Source: Acanthochlamys bracteata
Lineage: Eukaryota; Streptophyta; Magnoliopsida; Pandanales; Velloziaceae
DNA: 64,000 nt
Direction of reading: 5' to 3'
NCBI GenBank assembly: GCA_019914995.1
Contig: CM034139.1
Coordinates: 67,001 to 131,000 of the forward strand
In this document: in pieces, positions 38,117 through 50,800 of the stretch
Position numbering within the stretch: the first letter of the stretch is position 1
How the letters are laid out: the number at the start of each line of letters is the position of its first letter
Translations under genes and position numbers: made by a program
Notes under the pieces: generated by a model
Told to the model about the DNA's origin: nothing
Seen by the model: the letters and a program-made list of their open reading frames with translations, nothing else
Databases searched by the model: none

Positions 38117-38334
38117 GTGAAGACGATTCTTTCTTCTTCGAGTCTAGACAAGCAATTGTTTGCTAAACTTATTGATGCTGCTTGCGGGTATACGGGGCTT
38201 GCTGGTGAAGCTGCTGAGCTACTTGCTTTGAAAACTGAGCTAGCCCTCTCTGCTTATGGTGATTCATTACTAGCAGCTGATGTTCGTGCGTGTTATGATA
38301 TTTGTCTGTCTTGCAGGAGCCACGTTTATCAGAC
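38117..38334 (+). pseudogene. Protein-like ORF interrupted by a MITE-like element
   Basis: An ATG-started frame encodes LIDAACGYTGLAGEAAELLA and further Ala/Leu-rich helical sequence up to RACYDICLSCRSH, then runs into the A/T element at 38335 and stops at 38371. The 5' side (38040-38116) is also C/T rich like an expressed leader. It looks like the start of a gene whose continuation is cut off or displaced by the insertion. The family is not recognised. Confidence 0.35.
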
Positions 38335-38580
38335 GGGCGTTTGGAAGTGCTATGAAATTTTTTTAAAATAAAAAGTATTTTTATTTTTTATAAAAAATAA
38401 GTTTTTTTATTTTTAAAAAAATAATAAAAATATGTAATAAAAAGATTTTATTTTATAAAATTTTTTTATATTTTTTAAATTTTTAAATAAATTTTTTTAT
38501 ATTTTTTAAAAATATATATTAAAAAGTATGAAATAAAAAAATTTATAAAAAATTAATAAGTAATTTTTCAAACACAGCCA
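38335..38580. repeat. A+T-rich MITE-like element inside a former ORF
   Basis: Left end GGGCGTTTGGAAG, right end CAAACACAGCC, A/T-only interior with the AAAATAAAAAGTATTTTT-type core shared with 52098-52350. Confidence 0.6.
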
Positions 38581-39482
38581 CAAATAGTACTACCAAAAGC
38601 TTCTTCATTGGTCAAGGTAAAACGTTTGTCTAGATTTATTATTTTTCAGTTAAATTGCTCAGAATAATAAATTGGGGAATTGTGAAGTTAAATTTTAATT
38701 AGCCAAGACGCGACAACATATCAGAGTTATTTAAAAGACTCCGCACTGATAAACGAGAAACATGTGAGCTCGTTTTGTATTATTTTTTTTGAAAATAATT
38801 TATTAATTGTATATTTTTTATAAATATATAAATAATTTACTTAAAATTTAATAAAAAAATTTTACATAATAAAATTAGTTTATTTTTTTTATTAGTTTTT
38901 AAAATAAATTTTAAATTTCAAAAATTTTATTTTAAAAAAAGCTATAAAAGAACTTTAAAAACGTCCGCACATGTGCAAAAGAACACCAGAAAGCAATTCT
39001 ATTTTGTTTCTGTCTACCGCGCAAAAAAAAGAAATGGAAAAAGAAAAAACCAAATACCAACCACTGCAACTTTCCAGAAACTCTTTTTTGCAGACGCACA
39101 TTTTGCTTATTTTGCGTATAACATAAATCGACGTCGAAAGAGTATCTACTCTTTCTTCATTCCTCACTGTAAATAGGAAAACATCAGGCCAGGAAATAAC
39201 AATCATAACAAAAGCTCTGGGAACGGCTCCCAAAGCTCCAGGAAAACCCAAGAAGAACCAGTTGTTCCTCAAATCTCCTCTCAAAAACCAAAAGCCCTGA
39301 CCATTGCACAACTTATTAGAAACTGTCCTCCCCTCTAAATAGGTCGAGTCTCAAGCTGGCTTTAAGATCAGGCTGCGCGGCTATATAAATAGAATAGAAT
39401 TTCTTGCAAAAAACATACTAATATCATATAGACTAATAAATAATAATAATAATAATATTGTCTATATATATTTATATGTACT
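38581..39482. other. Intergenic region
   Basis: Holds another A+T-rich stretch (38780-38950) and probably the 3' untranslated end of the minus-strand ERF gene. No coding sequence assigned. Confidence 0.5.
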
Positions 39483-40832
39483 CTAATCTGCAAAAATGCC
39501 GTCGACCCACTTGAATGGATCAACATCATCATCCGGGCCATCATCCATGCAGAAACCAAATATAGAAGGGTCGTCGCAAAAAGGTTGGTCTTCCAGGCCT
39601 CCAAGTTCCAAACAGGCACCTTTAAAATCACCACCAAAACCACCGCACATGTTGTCAATGAAGTCCAGGTCCATTGGTATTGGCATATTCTGCATGTCTC
39701 TTTCTAATTCATCGGCTGGCTTGCTGGACAATTGCGTATGATCCTTTTGGAATACCACACTGCGGTTAAATCCATATATCTGCTTGCTGCACAACTTCTG
39801 GCAACCCAAAGAAGGCACAGCATTATGATATAATTCATCAGTTTGCATGGCAGCAGACTGCCGGAGATGCAAAGGAGATAGCACATTGGGATCAAATTCA
39901 GCAATCGGCTTGCCAGGTGGCTGCTGACAGTCCATTGGAGGTACCGCCTGATGATCAAATTGACCAGTTTGCTTGATGGATGAATGCTGCGAATCAACAG
40001 GAGATTCGGCATTTTGATTAGTTTGCTTGCCTGATGGACATTGGCTGTGCAAAGTAGGCTGTGAATTTTGATCGACATCCATATGCTCATTCTTGGACTG
40101 TGGCTCTTGGGCTTCCGGACGGCCCTGGACATCGAGCACTGATGATGGAGATGGGAGAGGCAACGGACCTTCTGACTGTTCAGAAGTGATCGAGTCTGTC
40201 GATACCTGCTTGCTTAGGTTGTACTTCTGTTCCTGCAGGCACATGTACGCAAGTTGATAAGCATGATGGGCCTCCTCTGCTGTGTTAAAAGTGCCAAGCC
40301 ACCGCCTTTTGCCTATGATCGGATCGCGTATTTCAGCAGCCCACTTACCCCATTTGCGCTGCCGCACACCCTTGAACTTGGTCCCACCATCGGACTGGAG
40401 CTTGTTTCCAGCAGCTGCAGTACTCTTGGTCTCGAGGTTTTTCAGAGGTGGAACTGCAGCAGTGGCACTGCAGGGGGGAGTTGCATGTAGTACCCAGAAC
40501 TCCTGCACCCCTCGCTTCCTTCTGGGTTCAGAATTCACCTCGCGAGCCTTACACAAATCCTCTGCTTCGTCACTGGAGGAATCCGTGGCATCAGGATCGT
40601 CAAAGATAATTCTGATCTTTCTGGCTTTGTACGGACCATTAGCAGGGCCATCCTTCGGATTAGCAGTAGTTTTGATCTTTCTAGCAGTAATGCATGGTTT
40701 CAGAGCACCGCAGCTGTTGACTATTTCCACCTTCTTCTTCTTCTTCTTAGGCTTGGCAGCAATCTTGCCACCATCTATGTTACCATTATCGTGGTCAACC
40801 GGTTGTCTTTGAGGACTGGGCGTTGTCCTCAT
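39483..40832 (-). CDS. AP2/ERF transcription factor, ERF118-like (group VI-L)
   Basis: Uninterrupted coding exon of 449 residues. Order: a poly-Lys nuclear signal (about 29-34), the CRF/group VI motif [18 protein letters not shown] (72-89), an AP2 domain at about 153-205 ([29 protein letters not shown]), a Gln/Ser/Pro-rich region with six imperfect repeats of about 20 residues (261-379), and an acidic tail ending [10 protein letters not shown]. The AP2 domain lacks the usual end RGxxAxxNFP and continues [10 protein letters not shown], as in ERF118/119-type members. These are nuclear DNA-binding regulators related to cytokinin response factors. The start is the first Met of the frame; the upstream transcript appears to be spliced. 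Confidence 0.85.
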   Translation of the reverse strand: MRTTPSPQRQPVDHDNGNIDGGKIAAKPKKKKKKVEIVNSCGALKPCITARKIKTTANPKDGPANGPYKARKIRIIFDDPDATDSSSDEAEDLCKAREVNSEPRRKRGVQEFWVLHATPPCSATAAVPPLKNLETKSTAAAGNKLQSDGGTKFKGVRQRKWGKWAAEIRDPIIGKRRWLGTFNTAEEAHHAYQLAYMCLQEQKYNLSKQVSTDSITSEQSEGPLPLPSPSSVLDVQGRPEAQEPQSKNEHMDVDQNSQPTLHSQCPSGKQTNQNAESPVDSQHSSIKQTGQFDHQAVPPMDCQQPPGKPIAEFDPNVLSPLHLRQSAAMQTDELYHNAVPSLGCQKLCSKQIYGFNRSVVFQKDHTQLSSKPADELERDMQNMPIPMDLDFIDNMCGGFGGDFKGACLELGGLEDQPFCDDPSIFGFCMDDGPDDDVDPFKWVDGIFAD

Positions 40833-41061
40833 CGTGTCCTGATTGAGGGGCTGTCTCTGAGGACTCGACTTTGTGCCTCAGGTACAGGTTATCAAATCAA
40901 ATTCAAGCAGGAAAACAGTATCAAAATTTCGGAGAAGGGAACAACAAAATTGGAAGAGAAAAAAGGCAAAATCAACTACCAAAAAGTAAAGAAAACAAGG
41001 AAAGCAAAATTTTAATTTATGGTGGGAAAAGGTTTTCAATAGGAGCTCAACATCAGCAAAG

Positions 41062-42165
41062 TCAGGTGAAGGTTTCTCTGACGAAGATGAAGAGCGTATT
41101 GGTGGGTTGTATGTGTTTGAAACCAAGGTACTTCACTAAGAAACCGGCCCTGCAAACATTCAACAACATCCATTAATGATCTTCACTACTACTACTACTA
41201 CTACAACAACAAAACTACTACTACTACTGCTACTACAAAACTACTACTAGTAGTAGAAATCTACTACACCACAGACGCGTTTGCTTTTGAGCATCATCAT
41301 AAATAATCCACTCAAATTGAAACACATAGAACTGATTGAATACAGACTGGAATTTCATGTTTGGTAAACCTCTGCAGCATGGTTTTATTGTTATACAAAC
41401 AGTCTTAGTAATGAATTTAAGGCTAAGTAAAACAGAAGGAATTGGTAAGAGTTGAACAGGGTTCACGGAAGAGATCAAGAAACAGATCAAGGAAAGAACA
41501 GAAGACGAGAAAAATAGAAATAAAAATATCAAGAGAACGAAGAGATAGAGAACAGATCCAAGAAATGTTTTAACAGACCGAGAAAAATACGCGACAAAAA
41601 ATCTTTAGAACGAAGGGGAAAAATCGTGGATATGAAAAATAAAAAAATAAAAAAGAGAAACAGAGAGAACGGAACCTGCAAGGAACAAAAATCACCACAG
41701 ATTAAATCTTCCAAAAATATTTTTTAAAAAAATAAAAACCAAACAAACGCAGAAAATTCATGAAACAAACAAGGAAAAAATCAAAGAAATGAAAAAGAGA
41801 AAATAACAGATCAGCTACAAAATCGGAACAATAATCCTAGAACCCCTAAACCCCCAACAAATATGCAAAAAAAATCCCCGCTAAAAGCCCAAAATCAAAG
41901 ACCAAAAGTAACACTAACTAACGTACCGGCAAGTCCTGGATGGCATGGATTCGGCGTGCGTTCGAACTTCCGGCCTCCGTCGCATGCGGCGGTGATTCGA
42001 ACGACCAGAAGAAGAACCAACCCGAGAACCACCAGAACCAGCGATGAGGTCACTTCCTCCCGGTTTCAAGAAACTCAATTCCACTTCCGATTTAGCAGAC
42101 CCGAACAATCTTGTAGTGCTAGTACTCTCGAACAAGTAGAGATCCCCGTTCAATCCAGCCGACAT
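41062..42165 (-). other. Possible spliced upstream ORF / 5' leader exons of the ERF gene
   Basis: An exon 42165-41927 starts with ATG (MSAGLNGDLYLFES ...) and ends at a good donor (CCG-GTACGT); a matching acceptor at 41150 continues the frame (AGFLVKYLGFKH ...) to a TGA at 41064-41062, about 230 bases upstream of the ERF start codon. The spliced frame is about 110 codons. It could be a translated leader ORF, a separate small gene, or chance. The intron contains a (CTA)n repeat. Confidence 0.35.
41184..41256. repeat. Imperfect (CTA)n microsatellite
   Basis: Interrupted runs of ACT/CTA trinucleotides inside the probable leader intron of the ERF gene. Confidence 0.7.
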
Positions 42166-42846
42166 AAATCAAGCTTAAAAGATTTTCTTTCTATTTTTGT
42201 TTTCTTTCTTTTCTCTTCGATCGATCGATTGATTACTTATCATGAATTGAATGCTATTGAGCTTCTCTTGCCTTCTGAATAACAGAAGAAAAGAAAGCAA
42301 GCTGAATAAAAAAAATTTTTAATGAATTATCCAACTAAATACTTATTAATTTCCCTTCGCTCCTCCTAACAACAACAACAAACAAACACCGCAGTATCTC
42401 TCTTCACTCTTTTTTGTTTTGTATTTTCAGTCTTCAAAAGTTGTAATGCTAATTACTGACCTTGTAAAGACAATGAATCAACTTCCTGTGCAGAATTCTA
42501 TTAACTGAGGGGTGAACTTCAACCAAATTGTGATATAGAGGGAGGATTGTGTAAATAAAACGACAGTCTTATTTGGTAAGTGTAGATTTTTGCGAAGTAT
42601 GGATATTCTTTTATTAAGAAGAGAAAATAAAAAAGTAACAAGAGCGAAGGAGACAACTATCTCGGGAATTCTTTTTGTTTTTTTGTATTATTATTTAATA
42701 AAATTCTTAGAATACATGTGTGTGTATATAATACATAGAAAGAAAACTACAATCTTTTAGCAAAAATAAAAGATTTTCACAATCAACCCTATATTACTTC
42801 ATTAGCACTGTAGGTACATATTTTCTAGGCTCTATGAAAATACGAT

Positions 42847-43105
42847 GGGGGTGTTTGACTTTGCTTTCTCCAAATCCAACTTTTCAATTCTCTATTTTAC
42901 GTTTTTCAATACATATTTTATAAATATATAAAAAATTTATTTAAAAATTTAGAAAGTGTAGAAAAATTCTACGGAGTGAGATCTTTTTATTGCATATTTT
43001 TATTATTTTTTTAGAAGTAAAAAAAATAGAGCTCATTTTTCAAAAAGGACAAAAATATCCTTCATTTCACAAAAGCTCCATTTCATAAGCAATCCAAACG
43101 CCCCC
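42847..43105. repeat. A+T-rich MITE-like element
   Basis: Left end GGGGGTGTTTGAC, right end CCAAACGCCCCC, A/T interior; a well-preserved family member. Confidence 0.65.
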
Positions 43106-45619
43106 GATGTCGTTTTAGGAAACGTCCGTGAGTGCTTATTAACAAAGTTTCTTTAAAAAAACATTTATAAATTTTTTTAAACATTGAGCTATTTTTTATT
43201 AATATAAATGTTTATTAATATAAACTTTTTGTATTTTTTTAAAATATTAAATAAATTTTTATAAAAAAAAATAAATTTGAAAACATGAACAGAAAAATTA
43301 TAATATAAAGTAGCGCAAAAGTAAAACAAAAACTCCTATTAGTATATAGGGAAGTTAATAAAGAAAACATTTGGCTAAGTTTATGAATTCTATTTTATTT
43401 CAAATAAGCAGGTTACGCTTCTCAATAAGTATTCTATATTATTTTATAAAAATTTTAGAGAGTATAGAAAAATCATAGATCGTAAAATTTTTATATGTAT
43501 AATTTGTATTATAACTTTTAGACAAAAAAATCAAGATCCTTTTTAAAATATTTCAAAATTATTTTTATTTTAAAAAAGTTTTATTTTAATAAATAATCTC
43601 AAACGTACCTATAGTAATACACATCAATAAGCACCGTTGTTCTCGATCTATATGATATATTTCATAATGCAACTAAATTAATTATAATATAATTGGATGT
43701 TTTTTATCAATATTCATGTAATCATACAATTTTTATTGGCAGGATCTCTTTGGCCTTTACTAAAACAATTAAATGTTTGTTTCAAATGTTCTAAAATTCA
43801 ATTTCTTCCGTTAAAATTGGAGTATCAAATAACTCACATATTTCAGAACTCAGAATTGCACTTCAAAATTACTATAATTTACTTCCAACCATTTCAAAAA
43901 TAAAAATTAAAATTTCAGTTACAATCTAATTTCAAAAATAATTAAATATAAAAATTAAACCTCATTTTCAACTAATATTTCAAAAAACTCTCCCTTTGGC
44001 TTTGGTGAAATTCATTTGACTTTGGTGAAAATACGCTTTAAGTTATAGCAATAGATAAGTAAACAACTAGTTAATAGCACCGAGCATAATTTAATTGAAA
44101 TGCCTTACTAGCCTATCTACGGCTTGTTTTTGTAAACTTGTTTCAAATAGTTAATAAACGTAGACGAGTGCTTACAAAATAATTTTTTTTAAAAATAAAA
44201 AATAGTTTAAACATATTATGAAAATGATTTTCTTTTTATTTAAAAATAATTATATATATAGTACTTTTTAAAGTATTAAATTAATTTTATAAACTATTAA
44301 ATAAAATTTATTGAGAAATATAAAAATAAATATTAGAATAAAATAAAAAAAATACAAAGACAAGCATGCCGGAAGAAGACCCAACTTGTCCGTCTACTTG
44401 GAAATCTCTCCGGATCGACGGATCGTGATCCGATCGTCCAGATAGCCGGTCGGATCGTGGGTTGCTAACTGCAGAAGCTCCGGTGGAGCAAATTACTAAA
44501 GATAAAGAAGAAGTCGAACGACTGCAGTAAGAAGTCGACGAGAACGTCACATGCTATGAATGACTAAAAGTTTCTTGTGAAGAATGGGTTCAGATGAAAC
44601 TCGCCGACGTTAGGTTAGTCCTCGAATACAAGATTTGAGAAAATTCTTCCAAATCAAAATCTAAAGATCAATCCCAAGAAGAGCAAGATTTTACGGATTC
44701 AATTAACAAGCCCATTGTTATCACCGGTAAGTAAACACTATAATGATAAAGTCCTTACAGGCCTTTGCATTGCCTCATAGCTTCTTCTTCCACTTCACAG
44801 ATTCGTTCCATGACCTCGACAGAAAACTTTACTACGGTATCGTTGCGCCTCATGGGCTCGCAATGTTTAGTCAGGACTTAACATTGAAATATAGCAAGAA
44901 GATCAATCTCGTGCCAAATTTAATTATTTGATTCACTCGCTGATGTCAGTTATCATTTTCAGAGATTATTTATAACAGATTATTTATGTCTGTTAATTTT
45001 CATTAACAGCAAACGAGCCGAAATTATTTATAAATTTGGATTATTATGTGAACGAGTCTTCCAACATTAGCTGCAATAGTACTACAGATTTCAAAGATTT
45101 TACGCTTTACAAATAAATAAAATATAAATTTGTCTCAAAGTGTGGCAATTCGGTCTATAACTCTTTATTTATTTGAGAAAATTAATTAATGAATGAAAAA
45201 ATTGAATTGATTCTCCACTACAATAACGTGCTTATTACTACCATCACACTCACTGTCAAACCATTGCGAACGAAGCGCGTCGAAAACAAATTCGAAACAT
45301 TGAAGGTGTTCTCCGTAACTCTTATCCTTTTAGTAAATATATAAAAATATCTATGTAAATTTTTTTTATATTTTAAAATTTATCATGTAAAATAAAAAAT
45401 TAATAACATACTCTTTCCCAAACGCACCTGACAACGAGTGTATTCATATTCTTAATATTTACACTAAATTTAAAATTTATATTTTTTAATATTAAAAAGA
45501 GAATAAAATTGATTTATATATTATTTATAAAATAAACTAAATATTATTTAATAAAAAATAAATTATAAGATAAAAATCTTATTCAGCGCGACAAAGCTTC
45601 TTCAAGGCGCGAATACATC
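43106..45619. other. A+T-rich intergenic region with degraded elements
   Basis: Further A/T blocks at about 43370-43612, 44120-44340 and 45306-45428 (right end CAAACGCACC) look like older members of the same element family. Apart from the gene remnant at 44366-44735 no coding sequence is apparent. Confidence 0.45.
44366..44735 (+). pseudogene. Gene remnant with charged coiled-coil-like sequence
   Basis: Starting at ATG (MPEEDPTCPSTW ...), protein-like pieces (VEQITKDKEEVERLQ, then EVDENVTCYE, then EEWVQMKLADVRL) follow one another but are broken by several stops and a frame change. G+C content is higher than the surroundings. It reads as a decayed heptad-rich gene; family unknown. Confidence 0.3.
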
Positions 45620-45672
45620 TTCCTCTGCTGCTGCTGGCTGCTGCTGGCTGCTGCTGCCTGCTGCTGCTGCTG
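45620..45672. repeat. Interrupted (CTG)n microsatellite
   Basis: Runs of CTG units broken by GG and C insertions. Confidence 0.75.
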
Positions 45673-45894
45673 GAGCAAGAGAAACTGCAAGCAGCTCTAT
45701 ACTAATTCTACAAGAACAAGAAAAACCTTTGCTGGGAAGGTGACATTTCAAACCGAGACAAAAAAGAGTACTCCAACAGTGTCAAAGTGTCATTCGGAAT
45801 ATTTAAAAATACTTTTGAAAATTTTATATTTAAAAAAATTAAAAAGTATGTTAATAGTGTTTTCAAAGCCATCTCTATTTATAATTTGCAGATC

Positions 45895-46570
45895 CGAACC
45901 TATCCATCCGGATCGATCCGAAAACCGTCGGTCCGGATCCGCAAAAAACTATTTTTTTAATTAATTAAAAAGTATTTAAAATTAATTAAAAAATTTTAAA
46001 TTGATGACATATTTAATAAAAAATAATTATTGATAATTCTATCTTGAAAAATAATATGTAGTTTAAATTTTGTATTTGAATGTGATAATATAAAAATATA
46101 ATTACTTATATCTTATTTATAAATATCAATTATTAGTGATTTTTTAAATTTTTATATTGTAAAATATTTAGAATCAAATATGTATACCTAAAAAATTTTG
46201 TTATATCTCTTTTATGATTTCTCTATTTATAATTTTATTTTTTTCTAATCTTCTAATTTATTTAAATATTTATTATTATAAATTTTAGTTATTATTATTG
46301 TTATTGGTGGTGGCAATATTTCAATTTTCGCTGTGCTTATTATTATTATTATTGTTGATAGTAATGCTATAATAAAAATATTTTAATTTTTTGTTATGAT
46401 TACTATTGTTATTATTATTAGTAATATCATTAGCAATAAATTTTTTACTATAATAATTATTATTATTAATTAAAAATATTTTAATATTATTGATCCAACG
46501 GTTCGATCGGTTGATCCGACCTAAAAATCATGACCCGGACGATTTTTCGGTTCGATTTTCGATCCGATTT
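45895..46570. mobile_element. Candidate non-autonomous transposon with diverged inverted ends
   Basis: Two G+C-richer patches rich in GGATCGA/TCGATCC words (about 45895-45945 and 46495-46570) flank about 550 bases of A/T-rich sequence. The reverse complement of the right patch aligns loosely with the left one. No coding capacity and no clear target-site duplication. Confidence 0.3.
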
Positions 46571-46847
46571 TTACAAATATTTCTCTAATAAATATATATA
46601 ATATGAAAGCTCAATCCGTCCAGCTTGTAACAGGCAATACAATTTTCCACCAACCCAAACAATTGTCATCTTTTTTAGAGGACCAATAGATGAGATGTTA
46701 CTCTATTACTCGTTTTTTATTAATGTTTCTGTTTTGTACGTACTTGTCATGCTGCTGTTTTGAATGAGCAGCAATTTTTTTAAAAGCTTATATAAAGCTC
46801 CAAATCCTAATTAGAAGACAGCGGCATTCTTTTTTCTTTTGAAAGCT

Positions 46848-46855
46848 TATATAAA
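46848..46855 (+). promoter_or_regulatory. TATA box of gene A
   Basis: TATATAAA in the sequence GCTTATATAAAGCC; an almost identical motif lies 58 bases upstream (46790) and in the duplicated copy at 52828. A G+C-richer leader follows. Confidence 0.5.
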
Positions 46856-47838
46856 GCCTGTAAATCGAGTTCTTGTTGTGGAAGAGCACGCCGCCGTCAG
46901 CGTTTAGAATGCGGCATTATTGAGCTGTTGTCTGGATAGATCTGGTGCTCCTCCGACGGTTCTTACTCGCCGCTTTTTCCTAAGCCATAGTAGTCTTCAT
47001 TCTCCTCGAAAGGTTTCCATCTCTCTCTCCCTCTCGCTTGATTATGTTTCGATTTTGCTAGCAATTTGGTTGACGTGGTTGAACTCTTCGATTTGTTCCC
47101 GTTTATGAATTGTCTTCATAAGTTTGAGCGAGTCTTCATCCGATAAATTTAAAAATGCTTTTGAAAATTTTATATTGAACTGAAATTTTTTTTGTGATGA
47201 GGTTTCCGTCTATTTGTTCGAATGAGTACAGTGGTTCTTGTGTTGGAATGTAGAGTGCGAGTGACTGTAGGTTTTGTAGGTGTTGCTCGATTCGAAACTT
47301 GTTTTCCTATTCTTTATTTTCTTCTTTTGTTACTTCTGTACTGATAAAGTAACTCAAGGTTTTCGATTTTCTTGGTAGCCAAGAGTTCTTGGAAGTAAGT
47401 TTGCTATCTGTGTGTACTTGCAGTGTCTTTGGCTGGATGTTCTGTGTTGCTGGTTGTATCTAACCACAGACTTTGTAACTGGTTGTTTCTACCACAGACT
47501 TTGTTACTTTTCTTCTTCGATTCATTCACCAAATTAAGATTATGAGATCCATAATGTGGATATACCCTTCCAGAAGAAAATCCACAGTGTGTAGAAATGT
47601 AATTTCATATTTTGGCTTTTGTTTTTTTTTTTTTCCTTCTTCTCCTTGTTCGGCCGTCGCCCTGAGTTCTTTGGAAGGTTTTCTCCTGCGAGTTCTTTTC
47701 ATCACCAATTTCTAGTTTTATCGTTTCAAATTTTGAACAGGTTGGTGCTCGTCGATCACACAGCCTTTTGGCAGAGCGCGTTTCCTTCCGGAATCGCTGC
47801 TTTCCATCTATTCGACAAAACTGAACAGATCCGGCGCC

Positions 47839-50800
47839 ATGTTAAATGTTCACCGAGTCGCCATGTTTTACAGGTCTTTCGCTCAGCCCCTTGCATTTTT
47901 TACAGAAGAAAAATCTTTAGGAAAGGCCAGTGGGTTTTGATGTTAGGAGCATTTTCTTTCATTTCTGTTATTACGATCATCTTTTTTTTGTTCAGGTTTG
48001 AACTGTTATTCTCATTGCAGGAAAAGGAAGTTGAAGCCAGCAAAGAATGAGAAAGTAAAAAAGAAGAGGAAAATCTCCCCTCACAGCTGTGAAGCTTCCA
48101 AAGAAAGGTTACTCGTTGAGAGAACACCTCTGGTTGTAGAAGCTTTCATTTTATTGTCAGTAAGACATAAGGATAGAGTATTGTTTATCTAGAAAACATT
48201 TAGAACTTGTGCTCAGAATTAGGTAAATGTTTCTTTAACCTTTTGTTGTGGACTGCTCCTGTATACGTTCCACATAGAGTTAACATGATTTCAGAAATTT
48301 CATAAATGATGTTGTTTTAATCTTATGTTGTAAATTGCTCCTGTATGCATTCCATGTAGTGTTAACATGCCCTCAGAAATTTCATAAATGCTTTTGTTTA
48401 CCTTATGTTGTAAACTGTTCCTGTATGCATTCCACAAGGTTGGGGGGTTTGACAATTTGCATGCAGATTTGCGTTTAATCTGAAAATCGTCCTTTTTAGA
48501 ATCTCTTGAAATTTGCAGCGAGCTTGGAATGTGAATTTACTCAGATATCATTGTGTAGGCATGGTCCAATTCAAGACATTTTTCGAAGAGGTGGAAGTAC
48601 TCGTCCTAGTAGTGGCTCTAAAAAGGTATTGTTCTTAGCTGACAGTTTACTGCATTGGTTGGACCACATCATTTATTTGTTGCAAATTTCCTCATAGGAA
48701 AGGTATTCGTATAAGCTGGGTACGATTTATTATTTTGTCTTAATTGTTTTTTAAAAAATAATTTTAAAATACAAAATAAAAAAATAATATGGCACAGTGG
48801 GAATGCATTACATCCCTTAGTATAATCTTGTTGTACTTGCTTCCTTTGATATGTGCAATCTTCTTAAGATACCGTTTCACATTAGCTTCCAAGCAGAAGA
48901 GCTCGCCGCACGAAGGCCAAGAGACGGTGGCTACGCGAGGTTGAAAGCATGGAAGTAGTACAGGTACGATGACTGACAGTTGCAGTTACTTGGTTAACTT
49001 GATTAGTTTTTCAACTTTTGTTAGTAGTATCATCGTGTTAGTTTTCATATTGATTGATTGAGTCTAAGGCTGCAAATACAGGAAACCTTGCTTGATAAGG
49101 TAGATAAGGACAATGGGCAGGAAGGGAAGGAGAAGAACAATGGGCATAAACTTGAGGAACACAATAATCGGCATCAGCAAACAGAAACCATGGGTTATGA
49201 TGAAGAAGTTGAGCCAGTTATAGTTGGACCTGGCGATAATCATTTTATGCCTTTAGGTATATGTCAAAAGGCCTCCTTGTCCTTTTTTCCCTTGCAAAAT
49301 ATGATCCAACTATTATGCAAAACAATTGTATTTAATTGATTGTTCAATCATGAAACAAATTTTATGAGCTTTTTGTTCTTAGCCAAGAAGAGATAGCTTC
49401 AGGTATCACATCAGTATTTACTTTCATCAAGTTGTACACGTTCCATGAGTACTTAACACCAATGATGACATGAAATTTTAGGATTTTGAATTGATAAATG
49501 TGTTTGTCTTTGTCATATTTGTACTTTTCTAACGATAATAAGAATTTTTATATGCAGATGAGGAAAACAATCAGAGTTTTCTTGTTTTATGGGTATGTAC
49601 CTTCTTTATCATACAGATTGTATCTTATAGTGTGTTTTTTCTTCTTTTTGTAAAACCTTAGATTGTATATATGTATATATAAACATATATGTGTATGTAC
49701 ATACATATCTATGTATATATAGATATGTATATAAGGTGGATTTTTTGTGTGTTGCTTATCATAAAAAGGATATAAATAATTTGCTTTCGTATTTGTTAAC
49801 CATATATACATGTAGATCTAGAGTCATGCTTTAGATGAATATTTTTGCTTGCAAGGTTGCGAGAATATTTGTCAATTCCATATATTATACTGCAGGGCCA
49901 ATCTGAATGTTTCCAACAGTTATCCAGTAAGGACAACTTTGTCAGGTACAAGTACAAGCACGAGTGCTTCATTAGTGTAGAAATTCCAAAAAGTCATCTT
50001 CATGAAGCCTGGGATGCGCTAAGCTCTTTCCATCCAAATATCATGAGACCTTTTCATGCTTTTTCGAACATTCTTCTTTTCGAGGATGGCGGTGTTTCGC
50101 TTTTTGATTTTTTGTCCAGCAACTTCAATATGTTTTGGGAATATAATCGGGACAATGAGGTTATAGGAATTTCGGAACTGTTCAGAGATATTATAATGTG
50201 AGTAATTAATTTTTATGCTTTCATTTTTCTGTTTATGCAACTTTAAGTTGTGCAATTATTTATCGAAGTCTTTGAAAGTAGTGGCATGATGGAAGGAGCG
50301 CTTGAGATGGATGGTAGAGGATGTCCACATGGGTACATCAGCCTTGGACAATATTTACTATTCAAATATGGAAGGAAATATGTGCTGAAAGTATGTTATA
50401 TTTTGGATGATGATGTAAAGGTCAGTTTTAACTTTTTTTTTCATCTCGTCTTTTCTATTTTTAACATTTGATCTATCTTTGCAATAATGTTTTATATTTA
50501 TTTCTGCTTTCACAAGCATCAAATTTGTAAATGCATTTGTGCTATTCTTATTGTAGATGCAGAAAACTGACGATTTTCTCGGAATCGCGTCAGTAATAGA
50601 AGAGATGGTTGTTCTTTTGGAAAAAGGATGTAAAGCTAATTGGAGAGTACATTTTGATGTTATGCATTTCATTGATCGTTTAAAGAAATCCAAACATAGG
50701 TATGTATTTTATTTCTGAAAGATGTTTTTAAAACGAGAAAGTATTAGCTATGCTTGCATGATTTCATCAAATGAGTTAGTAGGATATAAGCAAAATTCTG

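Larger units (their letters stand above)
46600..49212 (+). repeat. Direct duplication, copy 1 (promoter plus 5' half of gene A)
   Basis: This segment is repeated, exons and introns included, at about 52520-55653, including the promoter, the leader exon and the first exons. Copy 2 differs by point changes, a 163-base insertion at 53827-53989, extra sequence around 54610-55120 and a local tandem expansion of the promoter. Similarity ends after the codons for DEEVE at about 49212 and 55653. Confidence 0.85.

Noticed and set aside
49660-49745. Alternating purine-pyrimidine stretch of TATATGTATATA-like words
   Set aside because: Considered as a regulatory or structured element, but it is simple-sequence intron DNA in gene A without further support.
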